Shown: positions 16,333-25,661, counted from the first letter of the stretch. The stretch: DNA of 51,601 nucleotides from Bacteroidaceae bacterium (GCA_017555825.1 JAFZFQ010000049.1:1-51601), one strand, 5' to 3'. Made by a program: numbers and translations. The notes: generated by a model from the sequence alone, not told the origin.

Positions 16333-17796
16333 TTACCATTTGGGATTTTGTACCAAATTGCCATTAACGTCGATTTCAGACTCAGAAATAGGCATGCACC
16401 AGTATTTGCTGTCGAAAGCAACATTTTGGTTAATGGTAGAAGAAACGTCATTACGTACCATCATCTCACCGGGAGTAGCACCACCTTGGTATTCAGTGCC
16501 AATGAGACGCTTGTAATCGTGCCAGATGTGACCCTCGAAAGCCAACTCTTTGCGACGCTCGTTGAAGATGTCGCGGAACGATACAGTTGTATAGGGAGTA
16601 GCCTTACGGTTCTCGGCGATTACGTTAAGGTCGTTCATAGCACCAGTGTTGTTTTGTTGCATGTAACGAGCCTCGGCGCGGATAAGATACATTTCAGAAG
16701 TACGCAATACAGGAACGTTGGGAATAGCGAGCAAGCCACCCTTACCTTGGTACTTAGCGGGCCAGAGGTAGTCGGGGTGATCGGCCGAAGTGAGGAGAGT
16801 AGTCTTACGAACGTCGCCATCCTCATAGAGAGCCAACAAGTCCTCAGATACGCGAACGTCGCCATACTCGTCGGGGTCGGTGATGTTACCGATGAGAGTA
16901 GAAGACTCGGTAGTATCGAAGTAAACAGCGAAGATAACCTCTGAGTTAGCGCTCATGTTTTCGTCGGTCCACATATTGGGATATACGCTTGCAGTAGCAA
17001 CTGAATAACCCATAGCGAGAACGTTTGAAGCGTGGATCTCAGCATTTTCATAGTCTTGCATATAGAGGTATACGCGAGCGAGAAGAGCCTCGATAGCAGC
17101 GGGAGTAACAGCGCACTTCACGTCTTTAACACCCTCACGAGTATAACCAGCCTCGATCAAAGAGAGAGCTGTGTTGAGGTCGCTGAGGATAGCCTCGTAG
17201 TTGTCGGCAACCAAAGCACGTGCGGGCTTGTCGAGTACGCTCTCTGCAGGGTTCTCTTTCACGATGGGCACACCAAGAGCCTCTACCGAACCTTCAGCAG
17301 CAGTTGAAGAGATAGCATAGGGTTGAGCATACCAGCGAACGAGGTCGAAGTAGCAGAATGCGCGAACGAACAAACACTCGGCCATACGGTTGTCGAGGTC
17401 TTGTTGAGTTACGCCTTCCTCTTTCAAGTATTCAGCACCTCTTGTTTTGAGGGCATAGATAACGTTGTTACAACGGTTGATGTTGACATAGGCACTGCCA
17501 TATACCGAGAAACCACCAGAGGCAGTAAAGTTCCATTGCTGCCAGTTCATACCACGACCTGAGTTAAGGGGAGCACCTGCAACGCAGTTACCGCACATCA
17601 CGTCGGGATAAATTTGAAGATCGAGACCATACCATGACTCAGAAGCAAAAGCAACGTATGTCACAGCCGCAGCCTTGTCCATACCTTCAAAGTTCTCAAG
17701 CGCTACTTTGTCAGTGACCGTTGTTGTAGGATCGGTGGTAAGATCGCACGAAACAAGGCCAAGTGCAACAGCAGCTAATATAAATATCTTTTTCAT
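16333..17796 (-). CDS. SusD/RagB-family nutrient-binding outer membrane lipoprotein
   Basis: A 487-residue SusD-like protein with a lipobox (GLVSC, Cys17), a TPR-like helical scaffold (AECLFVRAFCYFDLVRWYA; AIEALLARVYLYMQDYENA) and the family C-terminal block (DIFNERRKELAFEGHIWHDYKR, then WCMPISESEID near the end). SusD proteins cap the SusC channel and deliver ligand to it. SusD homologues bind glycans, while RagB of Porphyromonas gingivalis binds peptides. The absence of glycoside hydrolases and the nearby peptidases favour peptides here, which is inference. It is 22 bases downstream of susC. Confidence 0.96.
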   Translation of the reverse strand: MKKIFILAAVALGLVSCDLTTDPTTTVTDKVALENFEGMDKAAAVTYVAFASESWYGLDLQIYPDVMCGNCVAGAPLNSGRGMNWQQWNFTASGGFSVYGSAYVNINRCNNVIYALKTRGAEYLKEEGVTQQDLDNRMAECLFVRAFCYFDLVRWYAQPYAISSTAAEGSVEALGVPIVKENPAESVLDKPARALVADNYEAILSDLNTALSLIEAGYTREGVKDVKCAVTPAAIEALLARVYLYMQDYENAEIHASNVLAMGYSVATASVYPNMWTDENMSANSEVIFAVYFDTTESSTLIGNITDPDEYGDVRVSEDLLALYEDGDVRKTTLLTSADHPDYLWPAKYQGKGGLLAIPNVPVLRTSEMYLIRAEARYMQQNNTGAMNDLNVIAENRKATPYTTVSFRDIFNERRKELAFEGHIWHDYKRLIGTEYQGGATPGEMMVRNDVSSTINQNVAFDSKYWCMPISESEIDVNGNLVQNPKW

Positions 17797-17818
17797 ATTC
17801 TTAATCCTTTCTCAATTA

Positions 17819-20800
17819 TTAGAATGAAATATCAAGACCCACTACAAACGACTTAGTGATAGGATAGATACCGAGTGAAGTACCTGTTTGACCACGTTCG
17901 GGGTCGAAGCAGTTTGTATCGTGGAATGTGAAGAGGTTGTAACCGCTGACATATACACGGAGGTTGTTGATAGCGGCTTTCTTCATCAACTTGGCGGGGA
18001 ATGTGTAACCCAAAGTCAAGTCTTTAACACGGAGGTAATCGCCACGCTCGAGGAAGCGAGTAGATACTGTGTAAGAAGAGTTGCTACCGTTGTCGGCAAC
18101 GGGTTTGGGGTTAACACCTGTATCACCGATTTCTTTCCAGTAAGCGCCCTCACCGGCAGCAACCTTCAATTGGTTGTAACCGAAGTTAGCACCGTCGTTC
18201 CAGAAGATTTGGTTATCGGGGTTGAGGATGTAGTTACCAATCTTATACTCGAAACTTGCGCTGAAGTCGATACCCTTCCAGCTCAAAGAGGTGTTGAAAC
18301 CACCCATAGCCTTAGCCTCGGGCGAACCTTTATAGATACGACCTGCTTGAGTAAAGTCGGTAGTGATCATCTTCTCACCATTTTCGTCGGCTGCAGTATA
18401 CCAGAGAGCCTCACCATTGATGGGGTTAACACCGGCATAGTCATAGAGGTAGAATTGGTACATTTGTTGACCTTGAACTACACGGAGACCGCTACCTGCT
18501 GAGAGGTATTCGTTTTGGTCGAGGTCAAGGATCTTAGAACGGTTCATAGACAAGTTCACACCGAATGTCCATTGCAAGTCGTTGGTGTTGATAATATCAA
18601 CGTCCAATTGAGCCTCGAAACCTTGGTTCCAGAGTGAACCTACGTTCTTGGTCATTGAGCTGAAACCTGTAGTCAAAGGAATACGAGAAGACATCAACAT
18701 ATCTTCAGTAGTACGGTGGTAGTACTCCAACGAACCAGAGAGGCGATCCCAGAAGCGGAAGTCGATACCCACGTTGTGAGCCAAGTTAGTCTCCCAAGTC
18801 AAGTCGGGGTTGGGCAATTGACCGGGGGCCCATCCCATGATACCGTTGTAACGACCTGTACCATAGAGAGCATAAGCTGCATAAGCACCGATGTTGTTGT
18901 TACCGTTCACACCATAGCTGTAACGGAGTTTCAATTGGTTGATCCATTCTGCATCGTCCATGAATGCCTCTTTGTCAATGTTCCAAGAAGCACCTACTGA
19001 CCAGAATACACCCCAACGTTTGTTCTCACCGAAGAGTGAGCTACCGTCGGCACGAACTGAACCTTGCAAGTAGTATTTTTGACGATAGTTATAGTCGGCT
19101 ACACCAAAGAAAGAGAGCATCTTATCTTCTGTGAAACCATAGCCGATGCTGTGGTAATCGGGATCGCCGTTATCGGGCCAAGGAAGTTGAGGATTGGTAT
19201 TGGCAGTACCCCAACCTGTAGACTCAGCTTGGAAGTGAGTGTACTCATGACCCAACAATACGCGGAGGAAGTGCTCCTCGTTGAAGTTATCTTCGTACAC
19301 AGCAGTGTTAGAAGTAGTAAATGTGTTGTAACGTACGTCACCACCCGAGAGTGAGTTCTCGATGTCGGCATTTTGAAGCACGAAACCGGGGCGGAAGATG
19401 TAGTTGTGAGTGAAGAGCAACTCCATAGAGTTGTTGGTCTTGAATGTCAACTGTTTGATGGGCTTCCATTCGAGGTACATAGTACCGTTGAATTTGTAGT
19501 GCTCATCATACTCAACCTTCTCGTGAGCATACGCCAAAGCGTTGTTTGTTGTGAAACCGAGGGGGAGGTTGTAGTTGAAGTCAGTACCGTCTTCGTTGTA
19601 GATGGGAGCTGTGGGAGGAATAGCAAGACCAGCAAAGAAGGGGTTGATGTATGACCAACCGCTGCTGCTATTTACAGACTCACCAGTCATGCGGATGTAA
19701 CCACCATTGACACGAGCACCAAATTTCATCCATTTGTTCAACTCGCTGTCAACGTTTACACGCAAACGGAGGTTTTGATAGTCAGAACCATAAGTGATAC
19801 CTTGGCTTTGGTTGTAAGCTACCGAAGCATAGTAGTTAGTCTTGGCAGTACCACCTTGAGCGTTCACCTCATACTCTTGGATTGAACCCTCGCGAGTGAG
19901 AGCCTCCATCCAGTTGTAGAAAGGTTGAGACTTAGTACCGATAGGCATATAGTAGCTATTGGCCTTACCGTTGGGCAATGTGAGAGCATTGGGGTCGATA
20001 CCGGCATTGTAAACGGCGTCGCGATACCAATCAACATACTCTTGACCGTTCAACACACCATAGTTGTTGTCGTTGGCAAGAGAAGTGATACCACCGCGTA
20101 CACGAGCTGTGATGCGAGCTTTACCCTCGTTGTTCTTACCGCTCTTGGTAGTAATAAGGATTACACCGTTGGCAGCACGCGAACCGTAGATAGAAGCAGC
20201 AGCAGCATCCTTCAACACAGTGATAGAAGCGATATCGCTGGGGCTGATAAGAGCGATAGCATTGGTAGACTCGGCAGCACCACCAGAGATGTTACCACTC
20301 ATTACGGGGATACCATCGACTACATAGAGGGGAGCAGAACCTGCACCGAGAGAAGATGTACCACGCACACGAATAGTTGTAGCAGCACCGGGTTGACCAC
20401 TTGTACTTGAAATTTGCACACCGGCCATTTTACCTTCCAACATCTTGTCGACAGATGTTGCGGGAATTGAAGCCAAGTCATCACCGCTGATTTGAACAAC
20501 GGCACCGGTCTTAGCTTCGCGGCTTTGCACACCGTAACCTACAACGATTACCTCATCGAGGGTAGTTGTAGAAGATAGAGTCACTACCATACCGTCACGG
20601 GCAAACACTTCGGCTTTCTCCATACCAATGTAAGAGATCACAAGTGTTTTAGAGCCGTCAGGCAACTTGATAGAGAAGCGTCCATCGGCATCAGTAATAG
20701 CCGATGAGTTTGTACCCTTAACGAGAACTGATGCACCAAAGATTGGCAGATCGTCGTCGCCAGAAATAACTGTACCTGTTATGGTCTTTTGGGCCATAGC

Positions 20801-20851
20801 AGACGTTACTCCTACTAACAGGGCACACAAGAACATTGTTAGTTTTCTCAT
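17819..20851 (-). CDS. SusC/RagA-family TonB-dependent outer membrane transporter
   Basis: A 1010-residue protein with a signal peptide (to about residue 20), then a carboxypeptidase-D-like regulatory domain (ITGTVISGDDDLPIFGASVLVKG), a TonB box region (TLDEVIVVGYG), a plug domain (VRGTSSLGAGSAPLYVVDGIPV), and a 22-strand barrel ending in an aromatic residue (FVVGLDISF). It forms the gated pore of the SusCD pair and takes energy from TonB-ExbBD. It is the first gene of a four-gene operon. The start is preceded by a long intergenic region with a -7-like element at 21085-21092, giving a leader of about 225 bases. No anti-sigma domain is fused to it, and no sigma/anti-sigma pair or hybrid two-component regulator lies beside it. 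Confidence 0.97.
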   Translation of the reverse strand: MRKLTMFLCALLVGVTSAMAQKTITGTVISGDDDLPIFGASVLVKGTNSSAITDADGRFSIKLPDGSKTLVISYIGMEKAEVFARDGMVVTLSSTTTLDEVIVVGYGVQSREAKTGAVVQISGDDLASIPATSVDKMLEGKMAGVQISSTSGQPGAATTIRVRGTSSLGAGSAPLYVVDGIPVMSGNISGGAAESTNAIALISPSDIASITVLKDAAAASIYGSRAANGVILITTKSGKNNEGKARITARVRGGITSLANDNNYGVLNGQEYVDWYRDAVYNAGIDPNALTLPNGKANSYYMPIGTKSQPFYNWMEALTREGSIQEYEVNAQGGTAKTNYYASVAYNQSQGITYGSDYQNLRLRVNVDSELNKWMKFGARVNGGYIRMTGESVNSSSGWSYINPFFAGLAIPPTAPIYNEDGTDFNYNLPLGFTTNNALAYAHEKVEYDEHYKFNGTMYLEWKPIKQLTFKTNNSMELLFTHNYIFRPGFVLQNADIENSLSGGDVRYNTFTTSNTAVYEDNFNEEHFLRVLLGHEYTHFQAESTGWGTANTNPQLPWPDNGDPDYHSIGYGFTEDKMLSFFGVADYNYRQKYYLQGSVRADGSSLFGENKRWGVFWSVGASWNIDKEAFMDDAEWINQLKLRYSYGVNGNNNIGAYAAYALYGTGRYNGIMGWAPGQLPNPDLTWETNLAHNVGIDFRFWDRLSGSLEYYHRTTEDMLMSSRIPLTTGFSSMTKNVGSLWNQGFEAQLDVDIINTNDLQWTFGVNLSMNRSKILDLDQNEYLSAGSGLRVVQGQQMYQFYLYDYAGVNPINGEALWYTAADENGEKMITTDFTQAGRIYKGSPEAKAMGGFNTSLSWKGIDFSASFEYKIGNYILNPDNQIFWNDGANFGYNQLKVAAGEGAYWKEIGDTGVNPKPVADNGSNSSYTVSTRFLERGDYLRVKDLTLGYTFPAKLMKKAAINNLRVYVSGYNLFTFHDTNCFDPERGQTGTSLGIYPITKSFVVGLDISF

Positions 20852-21084
20852 ACGTCTGAATTTAATTAAACATTAATATACATTAAAAAATAAAGTAATT
20901 CTCTCAAAAATTCCCTCCCTCAAGAGGGGATATAATAGGTTTTAAGGTTATCGCTTTGCTATATTGCATTAACACAATATCTACTCGTCTCATTTACAAC
21001 AAATCAACGTTGCAAACAGATGCAAAGTATTGAAAAATATCTATTGCTATCGATTGCATAGTCTTAGTGACAATAAGACAAATA

Positions 21085-21092
21085 CAAAGATA
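21085..21092 (-). promoter_or_regulatory. candidate -7 element of the susC operon
   Basis: Minus strand TATCTTTG at 21092-21085 matches TAnnTTTG exactly. The nearest TTG upstream is 24 bases away (21119-21117), longer than the usual 19 to 21, so the -33 part is weak and an activator may be needed. It would give an untranslated leader of about 225 bases. Confidence 0.45.
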
Positions 21093-21619
21093 GCAAGAAA
21101 GAAGCAAAAAAAAGCACAACACATGCAAATCGAGAGTTTTTTGTGCAGAGCAGGTTACAAAAGCATGACAAAAAGAGTCCGCAAAGCAACAAGAGTGTTT
21201 TGCGCAAAATACAAAACATTGTATATCAAGCGCATAATTTATCATTCGCAATACCACTTCAAGGACAACATAAGAGCTCGTCGACCCTGTTAATAAACGT
21301 TAAAAGCCAAAAAACAAGCATCGATACGCTCTGTTAAATTCTTAAAACAGCCTCTATTTTAACATAAAATCACTTCATTTTAACAACTCGGGGAGAGATT
21401 GGCAAAAGAGCGGGGTCGAAACGACACAATTATCGGCTGTTTTATATCGGCATGCTCTATATAACAAAAATAGATTATCAAAACAACAACACAATATACT
21501 ATATACTATCATTACGACAGTTTTAACACGCATCAAAAATCAAATTGCAATTACGACCAATCATCCACCACATTGGCGCATACAACATTCTACAATCGTA
21601 GTACAAAAAGACTACAAAA

Positions 21620-21651
21620 TTGAGAAAAGCCAATAAAAATTCTTACCTTTG
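21620..21651 (+). promoter_or_regulatory. promoter of coaX, giving an almost leaderless mRNA
   Basis: TTG at 21620-21622, a 21-base spacer, then TACCTTTG at 21644-21651 (exact match). The -7 element ends only five bases before the ATG at 21657, so the transcript start should fall at or next to the start codon. Confidence 0.65.
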
Positions 21652-21656
21652 CATAT

Positions 21657-22391
21657 ATGAGACTGATAATAGACCAAGGCAATAGCGCAACCAAGTTGCA
21701 CATAGCCACAGGCGACAAAATTGTAGAAACAACCGTGACCGAGAATGAGGAGATGCTCGAATATGTGCGCCAGCGCATAGCCGACGACACATTTGAGGCC
21801 GCCATATATAGCTCGGTGCGACGCGAGTATGACAAGCGACTCATCAACGTAATGAGCCGTAAGATACCCCACATAGTGTGCATGGGCAATACGACACACC
21901 TACCCATAGGCATAGAGTATCGCACACCTCACACCTTGGGACACGACCGCATAGCGGCAGCCGTGGGTGCTTGGTATGAACAGCCCCACCACCCACTGCT
22001 GGTAGTAGATGCCGGAACTGCCATCACCTACGACCTGGTGTCGAGCAAGGGCAAATTTATGGGTGGCAATATTGCCGCCGGCATAGAAATGCGACTGCGC
22101 GCCCTGCACGAACACACCGGACGCCTACCCCTGGTAAAGAGCAACGGCGAGTTGCCCATGCTGGGATATGATACCGAAACAGCCCTACGCGCCGGTGCAC
22201 TGCAAGGCGCAGCCTTCGAGTTGGAGGGGTACATCAACGCCTGCGAGGCACAAAATCCGGGGCTTTTGGTTTTCTTAACGGGTGGAGACGCCGAGCGCTT
22301 GGCTACTATAATAAAAAGAACTATCTTTGTGGACCGAAATTTAGTCCCTAAAGGTTTAAACCGAATTTTAGAATACAATGTCAAATTATAG
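21657..22391 (+). CDS. coaX: type III pantothenate kinase
   Basis: CoaX phosphorylates pantothenate with ATP in the first step of coenzyme A synthesis and belongs to the ASKHA fold. Visible motifs are the phosphate-1 loop DQGNSATK (residues 6-13), substrate region TPHTLGHDRIAAAVGA, phosphate-2 DAGTAITYD and GGNIAAGIEMRL. The length of 244 residues is typical. It overlaps the next gene by 14 bases (ATG at 22378 inside the coaX end), so the two are co-translated. This coupling to an outer membrane protein gene is familiar from Bacteroidales. Confidence 0.95.
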   Translation: MRLIIDQGNSATKLHIATGDKIVETTVTENEEMLEYVRQRIADDTFEAAIYSSVRREYDKRLINVMSRKIPHIVCMGNTTHLPIGIEYRTPHTLGHDRIAAAVGAWYEQPHHPLLVVDAGTAITYDLVSSKGKFMGGNIAAGIEMRLRALHEHTGRLPLVKSNGELPMLGYDTETALRAGALQGAAFELEGYINACEAQNPGLLVFLTGGDAERLATIIKRTIFVDRNLVPKGLNRILEYNVKL

Positions 22392-23583
22392 ACTCTTCCT
22401 TGCCACACTGCTCTGCGCCATCATCATGCCGGCCGTGGCACAAACCCCCTACTCACAGTATGGATATGGTACAATGGACAACATTGCCACCGGCAACCAG
22501 CGCGCCATGGGTAGCACGGGTATAGGTATACGCAACAACACACAGATAAACATGATGAACCCCGCATCGTACACAGCATGCGACTCGTTGACATTCATGT
22601 TTGACTTCTCAGTAGACTACAAAGGCAACTGGTATAGCGAGGGTGGCTCACAAGCACAAAGCCAAAGCGGTGGCCTCAACTACATCACAATGCAATTTTT
22701 GCTGGGCAAGAATGTAGGCGCAAGTATAGGCCTCACCCCCATATCGCACGTAGAATATCTCTATGGCAACACCATCACCAATGGCAGCTATACCCGCGTG
22801 GGCGAAGGCGGACTCTCGCAACTCTATGCCGGACTTGCCTACCAACCCTTTAAATGGGTATCGCTGGGTGTAAACGTGGGCTATATGTTTGGCCGCATAC
22901 AGAACTATGTGCAAGTAGCTACCGACGCTACCACAGGCATCTACTACAAGACTCTGATGGTAAACGATGTGCGCTTGCAAGCGGGTATACAATTCCCCAT
23001 CGACTTCGACAGCAAGAACAACATTACCGCCGGTTTTACCTACACACTTGGCAAGCCTGTCGAGGGTGAGGCATTGGCATTCGACACATTCAACGACACT
23101 ATCACCTTCAACATGCGCGACTACTACTCAATGCCCCACTGCTTCGGTGCGGGTTTGAGCTACAACTACGACAAGCGACTCACTATCGCCGTGGATGGTC
23201 GCTACGAGATGTGGGAGGATGCCAAATTTTACAACCCCAATACCGTATCGTTCGAGAGCTTGAACAACCGCATGCGCTTGTCGGCCGGTGTGGAGTTCCG
23301 CCCCAAATTGGTATCGAGCAACTACTTCGACTACATACGCTATCGCATAGGCGGTTTCTACGAGGAGTCGTACATAAAAGTAGGCAACAACAAGGTACAC
23401 GAGTATGGCGTAAGTTGCGGTTTCGGCTTCCCCTTGCGCAGCGAGGATTCTATGCTCAACATCAGCCTCGAATACTCACACCGCAATGGCTATCCCAACG
23501 CACTACTCAGCGAAGACCACCTCGCCGTGGTAGTTTCAATGACATTTAACGAAATGTGGTTCTGGAAACGCAGGTTTGAATAA
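22378..23583 (+). CDS. outer membrane beta-barrel protein downstream of coaX
   Basis: A 401-residue protein with a signal peptide ending near AVAQ (residue 22) and alternating amphipathic strands typical of an outer membrane barrel (TMQFLLGKNVGASIGLTPIS, SLGVNVGYMFGRIQ, RLQAGIQFPI, ITAGFTYTLG). It ends in aromatic residues (MTFNEMWFWKRRFE). The N-terminal NPASY motif resembles the OmpP1/FadL-like group of Bacteroidota barrels. The substrate is unknown. The start overlaps coaX by 14 bases, and a strong terminator follows within 25 bases. Confidence 0.8.
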   Translation: MSNYRLFLATLLCAIIMPAVAQTPYSQYGYGTMDNIATGNQRAMGSTGIGIRNNTQINMMNPASYTACDSLTFMFDFSVDYKGNWYSEGGSQAQSQSGGLNYITMQFLLGKNVGASIGLTPISHVEYLYGNTITNGSYTRVGEGGLSQLYAGLAYQPFKWVSLGVNVGYMFGRIQNYVQVATDATTGIYYKTLMVNDVRLQAGIQFPIDFDSKNNITAGFTYTLGKPVEGEALAFDTFNDTITFNMRDYYSMPHCFGAGLSYNYDKRLTIAVDGRYEMWEDAKFYNPNTVSFESLNNRMRLSAGVEFRPKLVSSNYFDYIRYRIGGFYEESYIKVGNNKVHEYGVSCGFGFPLRSEDSMLNISLEYSHRNGYPNALLSEDHLAVVVSMTFNEMWFWKRRFE

Positions 23584-23606
23584 CCCACCCGAACACCTCA
23601 TCATAC

Positions 23607-23640
23607 AACAACGCCGCTCAAGCAATTGAGCGGCGTTGTT
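23607..23640. terminator. bidirectional terminator between the coaX operon and porE
   Basis: A perfect 15-bp stem (607-621 with 626-640 of 23 kb) with a GCAA loop. It lies between convergent genes ending at 23583 (+) and 23676 (-). The plus strand continues TTTATAT; the minus strand continues TGTATGATG, so termination is probably stronger on the plus strand. Confidence 0.85.
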
Positions 23641-23675
23641 TATATATTATATAATGTATAGTCGAGAACCTTACA

Positions 23676-25661
23676 TCAATATAGACCGTAAGTAATAGAT
23701 AACACCTGGAATTCGGTGCGGCGGTTGATTTGATGCGCAACCTCTTGGTCTTCTTCCGAGAGGCCGAGGATAAACTCCTCGGTAAGCTCATCGCCCTCTT
23801 TAAATTGTGGATACTGCGTCGCGAGCTTCTTGGTGATAACCTTGGGAACACTCTCGCCATAACCCACCGCCTTGACACGGTCGGGAGCAATGCCCTGCGC
23901 TATAAGATAGTCGACCACCGACTGCGCACGACGTTGCGAGAGCTCTTCGTTATAGGCATCACGACCGCGAATATCGGTGTGCGAGGCCAACTCGATGCTG
24001 ATATTGGGGTTGTCGTTGAGAATGGGTATCAACTCCTTGTCGAGCGATTCTTCCGACTCAGGACGCAACGTAGCCTTATCGAAGTCGTAGAAGATATTGT
24101 CGAGAATAACAGGCTTGGTAACCGATGCGAGAACAAAATCTACCACATAGTCAACATCGACCTCGGCGGTGTCACTCATAAATTCCTGCTTTCCATTAAG
24201 ATAGCCCCTACATCCTGCCATCATAACATATCGCACACCCCGATTGAGCGAGAAGCGGAATGTACCATCCTTGCGACCGCTCTCCTTTTGGTTGGAGCCA
24301 TCGTCGCCAATAATGCGTATAACAGCATCGGCAATAGGTTCGTCGTCCTTGTCAAGCACCATGCCCGATATGGTTACTTTGATAGAAGGCTTCTCAAAGC
24401 TATATATCTTATCATAACCACGACCATCGTTGCGATTGGATGAGAAAAATCCGGTCTCCTCTACACCAAAAGTAATACCAAAATCGTCGCCCGACGAGTT
24501 CATAGGATACTTCATATTCTCTACATGCCACACACCCGCGGTATCGAGCTGTGCCACAAAGAGGTCGAGCCCGCCCATGCCGGGATGACCATCGGACGAA
24601 AAGTACAGCGTGCTATCGCCACGCATATAGGGAAACATTTCGTCGCCGGGAGTGTTTATCTTGTCGCCCAAGTTTTCGAGCGTACCCTCGGTGTTGGTGC
24701 CAAGACCTACGCGCCATATATCGGTACCACCCTGCCCACCGGGCATATCGGATGTAAAATAGAGATAGAGTCCATCGGACGAGACCGCGGGATGCGCAAA
24801 CGAAGAGATGGTATCGGCTACAATATCGAGTTTGGTGGGAGCACTCCACGCCGCACCACTGCGGGTAGAGGTATATATCTCGACCGAAGCGTTCTGATTG
24901 GGATCTTGACGCGCCTTGCTCAAATACATCGTCGAGCCATCGGGGCTGAAGCTTACCATACCCTCATCGGCCTCGGTATTCAAGTCTCCTTCTATAAGTT
25001 CGGGCTTTTGCCACACACCATTTTCATCTTTCTTTGCCAAGAAAATGTCGTAGCTTTTTACACCGGTTATCGTGCTCTTCTTGTCGCCGGTAGCCTTGTC
25101 GCTCGAACTCGTAATGTACAACTGATCATACTGTTCACCCTGCAACATAGGCGAACAGTCGCTGCGACGCGTATTGAAGAGAGCCATCTTCTTGATACTA
25201 TATCGAGTGGGATTTTCTTTCCAATTTACGGCCTCCACACAACCTATCATACCATTGTGCGCAACTCGGCTGTTGGGATCCTTGGCAAGATACAACTCGT
25301 AATTGGTAATAGCCTCCTTGTACTTACCCTCGGCATGACGACTTTGAGCCAAATAGAGATATGTCGTACTGTCGGTCTCGGCATAGTTATAGCGCACGGC
25401 ATTGGTAAAGGCAGCCGAAGCACGAGCCGTCATATTAAGGCGACGATAACAATCGCCCATCATATACGCCACCTGTCCACGCAAGGGGCGGTCGGCCTTC
25501 TTCTGCAATTTATTATATACCTTTCTATAAGTCTGAGCCGCCTCATAATATTCGCCACGGGCATACTGCTCATTGGCAACACTCAGTTTGGCCGAGCCAC
25601 ACGACGAGAGCATCACTACCCCACACAGGATAGAGAGAATGTAAACTATATATTTTTTCAT
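23676..25661 (-). CDS. porE: T9SS-associated TPR / beta-propeller / OmpA-domain lipoprotein (PorE-like)
   Basis: The start at 25661 (MKKYIVYILS) gives a 661-residue lipoprotein with lipobox LSSC (Cys21). The frame opens nine codons further, but only this start gives a proper signal. Domain order: TPR repeats (about 25-135; YARGEYYEAAQTYRKVY), a WD40/PD40-like propeller (about 160-400; VSFSPDGSTMYLSK, HPAVSSDGLYLYFTSD, MRGDSTLYFSSDG), a carboxypeptidase-regulatory-like fold (about 425-515) and a C-terminal OmpA peptidoglycan-binding domain (NIFYDFDKATLRPES, ELASHTDIRGRDAYNEELSQRRAQSVVDYL). This is the architecture of PorE, a T9SS component in Porphyromonas gingivalis that links the machine to peptidoglycan. 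Paralogous OmpA proteins with similar domains exist, so the exact name is not certain. The T9SS cargo proteins in this window fit the assignment. It follows queA on the same strand. Confidence 0.8.
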   Translation of the reverse strand: MKKYIVYILSILCGVVMLSSCGSAKLSVANEQYARGEYYEAAQTYRKVYNKLQKKADRPLRGQVAYMMGDCYRRLNMTARASAAFTNAVRYNYAETDSTTYLYLAQSRHAEGKYKEAITNYELYLAKDPNSRVAHNGMIGCVEAVNWKENPTRYSIKKMALFNTRRSDCSPMLQGEQYDQLYITSSSDKATGDKKSTITGVKSYDIFLAKKDENGVWQKPELIEGDLNTEADEGMVSFSPDGSTMYLSKARQDPNQNASVEIYTSTRSGAAWSAPTKLDIVADTISSFAHPAVSSDGLYLYFTSDMPGGQGGTDIWRVGLGTNTEGTLENLGDKINTPGDEMFPYMRGDSTLYFSSDGHPGMGGLDLFVAQLDTAGVWHVENMKYPMNSSGDDFGITFGVEETGFFSSNRNDGRGYDKIYSFEKPSIKVTISGMVLDKDDEPIADAVIRIIGDDGSNQKESGRKDGTFRFSLNRGVRYVMMAGCRGYLNGKQEFMSDTAEVDVDYVVDFVLASVTKPVILDNIFYDFDKATLRPESEESLDKELIPILNDNPNISIELASHTDIRGRDAYNEELSQRRAQSVVDYLIAQGIAPDRVKAVGYGESVPKVITKKLATQYPQFKEGDELTEEFILGLSEEDQEVAHQINRRTEFQVLSITYGLY

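Larger units (their letters stand above)
20852..21656. other. 805-base intergenic region between susC and coaX
   Basis: This divergent intergenic region holds the susC leader and promoter candidate on the minus strand and the coaX promoter at its right end. The sequence is AT-rich with many A-runs. A small hairpin (CCCTC/GAGGG near 20925-20942) lies in the susC leader. The frames of about 87 codons on both strands (20994-21257 and 21030-21293) overlap each other, have no family likeness and are judged spurious. The stretch 21100-21600 shows nothing I can name. Confidence 0.5.

Noticed and set aside
20994..21293. Two overlapping frames of about 87 codons on opposite strands between susC and coaX
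   Set aside because: They overlap each other, are Lys- or Cys/Phe-biased by base composition, and one covers the susC promoter candidate.
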